This document shows, piece by piece, positions 24,843-32,031 of a DNA stretch of 32,031 nt. The stretch comes from Plasmopara viticola (taxonomy: Eukaryota; Oomycota; Peronosporomycetes; Peronosporales; Peronosporaceae). The position numbers and the translations under genes were made by a program. The first letter of the stretch is position 1. Every line of letters begins with the position of its first letter. Below the pieces are notes generated by a model. The model was not told the DNA's origin. It did not search any database and saw only the letters and a list, made by a program, of their open reading frames with translations. The stretch spans positions 1 through 32,031 of the forward strand of contig MBPM02000301.1 of the NCBI GenBank assembly GCA_001695595.3, given 5' to 3'.

Positions 24843-26390
24843 GCGCTGAAACGCTGTGTGGCCACAAATACGTACTTTCTAACATTCAAGACGTGAGCCG
24901 CAACTTAATGTACAATCATTCTCCTAGAGCGCTGAGGTAATGTGCGACGACAGATACGTCATTTCTGTCATTTAAGACGCGCACAGATGCAACACAACAA
25001 AGCATATAATCACTCTGTTAAAGCGCTGAAACGTTGTACGACCAAAGATACTTCCTTTCAATCTATCGAAACGTTCACAGCCGCAAAAGGGCCAAAACTA
25101 AGCGTACATTTACTTCATTTAAGCGCTGGTACGCTGTATGACCACAGATACGTCTTTTCAATTTAGATGTGCTCGTACACAAACTAGCCACAACAGTTTT
25201 GACATCATAAAGAGCGCTGAGACGCTGCACGGCTACAAATACGTACTTTTTGTCATTCGAGACGTGCGCAGACGTACTCGAGCCGCGACTAAATGTACAA
25301 TTAATTTCCTAGAGTGCTGGGATTATGTGCGAGGATAGATACGTCCTTCCTGTCTTGAAAGACGCGCAAAGACGCAATAGAGATAAAACAAAGCTTAGAA
25401 TCACTCTCTTGAAGCGCTGAGACGTTGTACGACCAAAGATACTTCTCTTCAATCTATCGAAACGTTCACAGCCGCAATAGGGTCAAAACTAAGCGTACAT
25501 TCGCTTCATTTAAGCGCTGGTCCGCTGTACGACCACCGACACGGCTTTTTAATCCTTTTAGATGTGGTCGGACGTAATAGAGGCACAACTTAGCGAGTGT
25601 TTACATCATTGAAGCGCTGAGACGCTGTGTGGCCACAAATACGTACTTTCTAACATTCAAGACGTGAGCCGCATTTTAATGTACAATCATTCTCCTAGAG
25701 CGCTGAGGTAATGTGCGACGACAGATACGTCATTTCTGTCATTTAAGACGCGCACAGATGCAACAGAGATACAACAAAGCATATAATCACTCTGTTAAGC
25801 GCTGAAACGTTGTACGACCAAAGATACTTCCTTTCAATCTATCGAAACGTTCACAGCCGCAAAGGGCCAAAACTAAGCGTACATTTACTTCATTTAAGCG
25901 CTGGTACGCTGTATGACCACAGATACGTCTTTTCAATCCTTTTAGATGTGCTCGTACACAAACTAGCCACAACAGTTTTGACATCATTAAGAGCGCTGAG
26001 ACGCTGCACGCTACAAATACGTACTTTTTGTCATTCGAACGTGCGCAGACGTACTCGAGCCGCGACTAAATGTACAATTAATTTCCTAGAGTGCTGGGAT
26101 TATGTGCGACGATAGATACGTCCTTCCTGTCTTGAAGGACGCGCAAAGACGCAATAGAGACAAAACAAAGCTTAGAATCACTCTCTTGAAGCGCTGAGAC
26201 GTTGTTCGACCAAAGATACTTCTCTTCAATCTATCGAAACGTTCACAGCCGCAATAGGGTCAAAACTAAGCGTACATTCGCTTCATTTAAGCGCTGGTCC
26301 GCTGTACGACCACCGACACGGCTATTTAATCCTTTTAGATGTGGTCGGACGTAATAGAGGCACAACTTAGCGAGTGTCTACATCATTGAA
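24843..26390. repeat. Two SL dimers (about 774-bp period)
   Basis: S units start at 24843 and 25614, each followed by one L unit of the GCTGCACG subtype, with the next S at 26391. This begins like another SLSLL block, but the extra L unit is missing, so the five-unit register breaks here and strict S/L alternation starts. Confidence 0.9.
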
Positions 26391-26445
26391 GCGCTGAAGC
26401 GCTGTGTGGCCACAAATACGTACTTTCTAACATTCAAGACGTGAG

Positions 26446-26538
26446 CCGCAACTTAATGTACAATCATTCTCCTAGAGCGCTGAGGTAATGTGCCGCAACT
26501 TATGTACAATCATTCTCCCAGAGCGCTGAGGTAATGTG
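26446..26538. repeat. 47-bp duplication across the A/B junction, copy 1
   Basis: The segment from CCGCAACTTAATG to GAGGTAATGTG occurs at 26446-26492 and again at 26493-26538, the second copy one base shorter and with TCTCCCAGAG for TCTCCTAGAG. The join is GTG|CCGC. Confidence 0.92.
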
Positions 26539-26599
26539 CGACGACAGATACGTCATTTCTGTCATTTAAGACGCGCACAGATGCAACCGAGATACAACC

Positions 26600-26942
26600 A
26601 AGCATATAATCACTCTGTTGAAGCGCTGAAACGTTGTACGACCATAGATACTTCCTTTCAATCTATCGAAACGTTCACAGCCGCAATAGGGCCAAAACTA
26701 AGCGTACATTTACTTCATTTAAGCGCTGGTACGCTGTATGACCACAGATACGTCTTTTCAATCCTTTTAGATGTGCTCGGACACAAACTAGCCACAACAT
26801 AGCAAGTTTTGACATCATAAAGAGCGCTGAGATGCTGTGCGGACACAAATACGTACTTTCTGTCATTCAAGACGTGCACAGACGTACTCGAGCCGCGACT
26901 AAATGTACAATTAATTTCCTAGAGTGCTGGGATTATGTGCGA
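26600..26942. repeat. 343-bp tract of distant (9-kb) array type
   Basis: It matches 9342-9684 with one difference that I could find (A at 26804 where the partner has G). The tract includes the D variant GGACACAAACTAGCC with ACATAGC and the A variant GATGCTGTGCGGACAC. Neighbouring L units instead have GCTGCACGGCTAC. The copies are 17,258 bp apart. Confidence 0.88.
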
Positions 26943-28001
26943 CGATAGATACGTCCTTCCTGTCTTGAAGGACGCGCAAAGACGCAATAGTGATAAAACA
27001 AAGCTTAGAATCACTCTCTTGAAGCGCTGAGACGTTGTACGACCAAAGATACTTCTCTTCAATCTATCGAAACGTTCACAGCCGCAATAGGGTCAAAACT
27101 AAGCGTACATTCGCTTCATTTAAGCGCTGGTCCGCTGTACGACCACCGACACGGCTATTTAATCCTTTTAGATGTGGTCGGACGTAATAGAGGCACAACT
27201 TAGCGAGTGTCTACATCATTGAAGCGCTGAAACGCTGTGTGGCCACAAATACGCACTTTCTAACATTCAAGACGTATCCGCAACTTAATGTACAATCATT
27301 CTCCTAGAGCGCTGAGGTAATGTGCGACGACAGATATGTCATTTCTGTCATTTAAGACGCGCACAGATGCAACAGAGATACAACAAGCATATAATCACTC
27401 TGTTGAAGCGCTGAAACGTTGTACGACCATAGATACTTCCTTTCCATCTATCGAAACGTTCACAGCCGCAATAGGGCCAAAACTAAGCGTACATTTACTT
27501 CATTTAAGCGCTGGTACGCTGTATGACCACAGATACGTCTTTTCAATCCTTTTAGATGTGCTCGGACACAAACTAGCCACAACAGTTTTGACATCGTAAA
27601 GAGCGCTGAGACGCTGCACGGCTACAAATACGTACTTTTTGTCATTCGAGACGTGCACAGACGTACTCGAGCCGCGACCAAATGTACAATTAATTTCCTA
27701 GAGTGCTGGGATTATGTGCGACGATAGATACGTCCTTCCTGTCTCGAAAGACGCGCAAAGACGCAATAGAGATAAAACAAAGCTTAGAATCACTCTCTTG
27801 AAGCGCTGAGACGTTGTACGACCAAAGATACTTCTCTTCAATCTATCGAAACGTTCACAGCCGCAATAGGGTCAAAACTAAGCGTACATTCGCTTCATTT
27901 AAGCGCTGGTCCGCTGTACGACCACCGACACGGCTTTTAATCCTTTTAGATGTGGTCGGACGTAATAGAGGCACAACTTAGCGAGTGTCTACATCATTGA
28001 A

Positions 28002-29613
28002 GCGCTGAAACGCTGTGTGGCCACACATACGTACTTTCTAACATTCAAGACGTGAGCCGCAACTTAATGTACAATCATTCTCCTAGAGCGCTGAGGTAAT
28101 GTGCCGCAACTTAATGTACAATCATTCTCCCAGAGCGCTGAGGTAATGTGCAACGACAGATATGTCATTTCTGTCATTTAAGACGCGCGCAGATGCAACA
28201 GAGATACAACAAAGCCTATAATCACTCTGTTGAAGCGCTGAAACGTTGTACGACCATAGATACTTCCTTTCAATCTATCGAAACGTTCACAGCCGCAAAA
28301 GGGCCAAAACTAAGCGTACATTTACTTCATTTAAGCGCTGGTACGCTGTATGACCACAGATACGTCTTTTCAATCCTTTTAGATGTGATCGGACACAAAC
28401 TAGCCACAACATAGCGAGTTTTGACATGATAAAGAGCGCTGAGACGCTGCACGGCTACAAATACGTACTTTTTGTCATTGGAGACGTGCACAGACGTACT
28501 CGAGCCGAGACTAAATGTACAATAAATTTCCTTGAGTGCTGGGATTATGTGCGACGATAGATACGTCCTTCCTGTCTTGAAAGACGCGCAAAGACGCAAT
28601 AGAGATAAAACAAAGCTTAGAATCACTCTCTTGAAGCGCTGAGACGTTGTACGACCAAAGATACTTCTCTTCAATCTATCGAAACGTTCACAGCCGCAAT
28701 AGGGTCAAAACCTAGCGTACATTCGCTTCATTTTAGCGCTGGTCCGCTGTACGACCACCGACACGGCTTTTTAATCCTTTTAGATGTGGTCGGACGTAAT
28801 AGAGGCACAACTTAGCGAGTGTTTACATCATTGAAGCGCTGAAACGCTGTGTGGCCACAAATACGTACTTTCTAACATTCAAGACGTGAGCCGCATTTTA
28901 ATGTACAATCATTCTCCCAGAGCGCTGAGGTAATGTGCGACGACAGATATGTCCTTCCTGTCTTGGAAGACGGACAAAGATGCAATAGAGATACAACAAA
29001 GCGTTTAATCACTCTGTTGAAGCGCTGAAACGTTGTACGACCATAGATTCGTCCTTTCAATCTATCGAAACGTTCACAGCCGCAATAGGGCCGAAACTAA
29101 GCGTACATTTACTTCATTTAAGCGCTGGTACGCTGTATGACCACAGATACGTCTTTTCAATCCTTTTAGATGTGCTCGGACACAAACTAGCCACAACATA
29201 GCGAGTTTTGACATATAAAGAGCGCTGAGACACTGCACGGCTACAATACGTACTTTTGTCATTGAGACGTGCACAGACGTACTCGAGCCGCGACTAAATG
29301 TACAATTAATTTCCTAGAGTGCTGGGATTATGTGCGAGGATAGATACGTCCTTCCTGTCTTGAAAGACGCGCAAAGACGCAATAAAGATAAAACAAAGCT
29401 TATAATCACTCTCTTGAAGCGCTAAGACGTTGTACGACCAAGATCTTTCCTTCAATCTATCGAAACGTTCACAGCCGCAATAGGGCAACTTAGCGTACAT
29501 TCGCTTCATTTTAGCGCTGGTCCGCTGTACGACCACCGACACGGCTTTTTAATCCTTTTAGATGTGCTCGGACGTAATAGAGCCACAACTTAGCGAATGT
29601 CTACATCATTGAA
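28002..29613. repeat. 4-unit higher-order repeat with 47-bp duplication, copy 2 (1,612 bp)
   Basis: S units start at 28002 (with the 47-bp duplication) and 28836. The 28836 unit carries in its B monomer a 54-bp tract (28951-29004) of the right-flank type, with CTTGGAAGACGGACAAAG, in place of the normal S-type B. Confidence 0.9.
28057..28150. repeat. 47-bp duplication across the A/B junction, copy 2
   Basis: Both copies are 47 bp (28057-28103 and 28104-28150). The second again has the TCTCCCAGAG variant, and the join is the same as at 26492. Confidence 0.92.
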
Positions 29614-30045
29614 GTGCTGAAACGCTGTGTGGCCACAAATACGTACTTTCTAACATTCAAGACGTGAGCCGCAACTTAATGTACAATCATTCTCCTAGAG
29701 CGCTGAGGTAATGTGCCGCAACTTAATGTACAATCATTCTCCCAGAGCGCTGAGGTAATGTGCGACGACAGATATGTATTTCTGTCATTTAAGACGCGCA
29801 CAGATGCAACAGAGATACAACCAAGCATATAATCACTCTGTTAAAGCGCTGAAACGTTGTACGACCATAGATTCGTCCTTTCAATCTATCGAAACGTTCA
29901 CAGCCGCAAAGAGGCCACAACAAAGCGGACATTTACTTCATTTAAGCGCAGGTACGCTGTACGACCACAGATACGGCTTTTCAATCCTTTTAGATGTGCT
30001 CGGATGCAATAGAGCCACAACTTAGCGAGTGTCTACATAATTGAA
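29614..30045. repeat. Last S unit, with 47-bp duplication (432 bp)
   Basis: The third occurrence of the duplicated S unit, 1,612 bp after the second. It is the rightmost S unit in the window and marks the border to the diverged flank. Its D monomer already carries flank-like features (GGATGCAATAGAGCC). Confidence 0.9.
29669..29762. repeat. 47-bp duplication across the A/B junction, copy 3
   Basis: Copies lie at 29669-29715 and 29716-29762, with the same join and the same TCTCCCAGAG variant in the second. The three occurrences are 1,611-1,612 bp apart, so they descend from one event. Confidence 0.92.
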
Positions 30046-32031
30046 GCGCTGAGACGCTGTGTGGCCACAAATACGTACTTTCTGTCATTCAAAACGTGCA
30101 CAGACGTACTCGAGCCGCAACTTAATGTTCAATCATCTTCCTAGAGTGCTAAGATGATGTGCGACGATAGTTACGTCCTTTCTGTCTTGAATGACGCGCA
30201 AAGATGCAATAGAGATACAATAAAACGTCTAATTTCTCTTTTAAAGCGCTGACACGTTGTACGACATAGTCATTTTCTTTCAATATATTGAAACGTTCAC
30301 AACCGCAATAGGGCCGACTAAGCGTACATTAACTTCATTAAGGCGCTGGTACGGTGTACGACCATAGATACGTCTTTTCAATGTTTTAAGTTAACCTCGG
30401 GGATAGAAGAGCCACAACTAAACGTGTGTTTACATGATTGAAGCGCTGAGACGCTGCACGGCACAAACGTACTTTCTGTCATTTAAGACGTGCACAGACG
30501 TACTCGAGCTGCAACTAGATGTACAATCATTCTCCTAGATTGCTGAGATTATGTGCGACGACAGATACGTCCTTCCTGTCTTGGAAGACGAACAAAGATG
30601 CAATAGAGATACAACAAAGCGTATAATTACTCTCTTGAAGCGCTGAGACGTTGTGCGACCATAAATACTTACTACCAATCTGTCGAAACGTTCACAGTAA
30701 TTGGGCCACGACTAAGCGTACATTCACTTCATTTAAACTCTGGTACGCTGTATGACTACAGACACGTCTTTTTAATCCTTTAGATGTGCTCGGACGCAAA
30801 AGAGCCACTACTTAGCGAGTGTTTACATCATTGAAGCGCTGAGACGCTGTACGGCCACAAATACGTACTTTCTATCATTCAAGACGTGCACAGACGTAAT
30901 TGAGCTGCAACTAAATGTACAATCATTTTCCTAGAGCGCTGAGATTATTTGCGACGACAGATACGTCCTTCCTGTCTTGGAAGACGGACAAAGATGCAAT
31001 AGAGATACAACAAAGCGTATAATTACTCTCTTGAAGCGCTGAGACGTTGTACGACCATAAATACTTACTTTCAATCTGTCGAAACGTTCACAGCCGTAAT
31101 TGGGCCACGACTAAGCGTACATTCACTTCATTTAAACTCTGGTACGCTGTATGACTACAGACACGTCTTTTCAATCCTTTAGATGTGCTCGGACGCAAAA
31201 GCGCCACTACTTAGCGAGTGTTTACATCATTAAGAACGCTGAAACGCTGTACGGCCACAAATACGTACTTTCTGTCATTCTAGACGTGCACAGACGTAAT
31301 TGAGCTGCAACTAAGTGTTCGATCATTTTTCTAGAGCGCTGAGATTATGTGCGACGACAGATACGTCCTTCCTGTCTTGGAAGACGGACAAAGATGCAAT
31401 AGAGATACAATAAAGCGTAAATGACTCTCTTGAAGCGCTGAGACGTTGTACGACCATAAATACTTACTATCAATCTGTCGAAACGTTCACAGCCGTAATT
31501 GGGCCACGACTAAGCGTACATTCACTTCATTTAAGCGCTGGTACGCTGTACGACCATAGATACGTCTTTTTAATCCTTTAGATGTGCTCGGACGCAAAAG
31601 CGCCACTACTTAGCGAGTGTTTACATCATTAAGAACGCTGAAACGCTGTACGGCCACAAATACGTACTTTCTGTCATTCTTTACGCGCACAGACGTAATT
31701 GAGCTGCAACTAAATGTACAATCATTTTTCTAGAGCGCTGAGATTATTTGCGACGACAGATACGTCCTTCCTGTCTTGGAAGACGCGCAAAGATGCAATA
31801 GAGATACAATAAAGCGTAAATGACTCTCTTGAAGCGCTGAGACGTTGTACGACCATAAATACTTACTTTCAATCTATCGAAACGTTCACAGCCGTAATTG
31901 GGCCACGACTAAGCGTACATTCACTTCATATAAGCTATGGTACGCTGTATGACTACAGACACGTCTTTTCAATCCTTTGGATGTGCTCGGACGCAAAAGC
32001 GCCACTACTTAGCGAGTGTTTACATCATTAA
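30046..32031. repeat. Right-end diverged L units
   Basis: L units start at 30046, 30443, 30836, 31236 and 31635. They differ from the core throughout: GTAATTGAGCTGC replaces GTACTCGAGCCGC in the last three (XhoI site lost), B reads GTCTTGGAAGACGGACAAAG in several, the AAGCTT site is absent, and C reads GCCGTAATTGGGCC. The last three units resemble each other most. The window ends at about the end of a D monomer, still inside the array. Confidence 0.9.

Larger units (their letters stand above)
26391..28001. repeat. 4-unit higher-order repeat with 47-bp duplication, copy 1 (1,611 bp)
   Basis: The order is S with an internal 47-bp duplication, L, S, L. S units start at 26391 and 27224. The next copy starts at 28002. 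The second S unit uses the GACGTATCCGC junction otherwise seen only at 4-14 kb, and part of this block is nearly identical to 9342-9684. The block is therefore a mosaic of local and distant array types. Confidence 0.9.
1..32031. repeat. Continuous satellite DNA array, 100-bp monomers in 4-monomer (about 400 bp) units
   Basis: The full window is made of one tandem repeat. The A monomer start, usually GCGCTGAGACG or GCGCTGAAACG followed by CTGT, recurs 81 times from 67 to 31635, a mean spacing of about 395 bp. Between successive A starts come B (GTGCTGGGAT or GCGCTGAGGT), C (GCGCTGAGACGTTGTACGAC) and D (GCGCTGGTACGCTGTACGAC), always in that order. No stretch over about 50 bp falls outside the pattern, so every gene-free stretch here is satellite. 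Both ends stop inside the array. A pure array of this size is typical of eukaryotic centromeric, pericentromeric or subtelomeric heterochromatin; the actual chromosomal position is not visible. I do not recognise the family. Confidence 0.97.

Noticed and set aside
25810..26115. Plus-strand open frame of 101 codons as a gene
   Set aside because: It exists only because small indels in this copy join two frames that are separate in the sister units at 17.6-17.9 kb, 23.0-23.4 kb and 24.9-25.3 kb. That is the behaviour of non-coding repeat sequence.
28327..28674. The longest open frame, 115 codons on the minus strand, as a gene
   Set aside because: It lies wholly within A-B-C-D satellite monomers, runs through monomer junctions in shifting frames, and has no recognisable domain or codon signal. 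Equivalent frames in sister units are interrupted by indels.
26446..29762. The 47-bp duplications as target-site duplications of a lost mobile element
   Set aside because: The copies are directly adjacent and the duplicated segment is ordinary monomer sequence across the A/B junction. The three instances share one join, as expected for a tandem slip or unequal exchange that was later amplified.
1..32031. CRISPR array
   Set aside because: There are no short direct repeats separated by unique spacers of constant length. All sequence between any two repeat points is itself repeated, and no cas-like gene is present.
1..32031. Ribosomal DNA intergenic spacer or telomeric array
   Set aside because: No rRNA gene sequence and no run of short telomere-type repeats was seen on either strand. 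A spacer subrepeat array of 32 kb without a flanking gene is possible but not supported.
1..32031. CENP-B box
   Set aside because: I looked for the core TTCG....A..CGGG on both strands. TTCG occurs, for example in CTTTCGAAATG and TTTCGATCTTTT, but without the A and CGGG at the needed spacing.
1..32031. Transposable element insertion or unique-sequence island
   Set aside because: Every A, B, C and D monomer follows the last in order. The only length changes are the 14-15-bp losses, the 19-bp and 47-bp tandem duplications and small indels.
1..32031. Genes with repeated protein motifs (100-bp repeat as a 33-residue repeat protein)
   Set aside because: A 33-residue repeat needs a 99-bp period. 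The indel-free period is 100 bp, so successive monomers shift frame and stop codons appear within at most about three monomers.

Overview
The whole 32,031-bp window is one uninterrupted tandem satellite DNA array. I found no protein-coding gene, RNA gene, transposon or unique sequence in it. Such an array points to a eukaryotic nuclear genome, probably a centromeric, pericentromeric or other heterochromatic block. I do not recognise the satellite family and cannot name the species. CpG is not depleted: a hand count over 9765-10164 gives about 44% GC and 28 CpG, against roughly 19-20 expected. That argues against long-term germline CpG methylation of this DNA.

The organisation is nested. (1) The base unit is a 100-bp monomer. 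(2) Four diverged monomer types, called A, B, C and D here, repeat in fixed order to make a unit of ideally 400 bp. The observed mean is about 395 bp over 81 A monomers. In the undamaged unit 9765-10164 the four monomers are exactly 100 bp each and align without gaps. (3) Units come in two length classes. Long (L) units carry a full A monomer with a CTCGAG (XhoI) site in most copies. Short (S) units, about 385 bp, lack 14-15 bp in A and so lose that site. I count about 26 S and 55 L units. (4) The S/L order is a barcode that shows higher-order repeats of 4 to 9 units.

Layout: 1-1256, diverged L units; 1257-2797, four near-identical S units; 2798-4009, three L units; 4010-10763, blocks of 7, 6 and 4 units that each start with one S; 10764-17458, blocks of 8 and 9 units that start with SS; 17459-24842, SLSLL, SLSLSLSLL, SLSLL; 24843-26390, SL dimers; 26391-30045, a 1,611-bp four-unit repeat marked by a 47-bp internal duplication; 30046-32031, more diverged L units. 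Both window ends lie inside the array.

Open reading frames of 60-115 codons occur on both strands, but they recur with the satellite and carry no independent coding signal. Because 100 and 400 are not multiples of 3, the frame shifts at every monomer. The biology here is array evolution: unequal exchange, local amplification, and exchange of tracts over 17 kb or more. Monomer and unit names are mine. All alignments and counts were made by eye.
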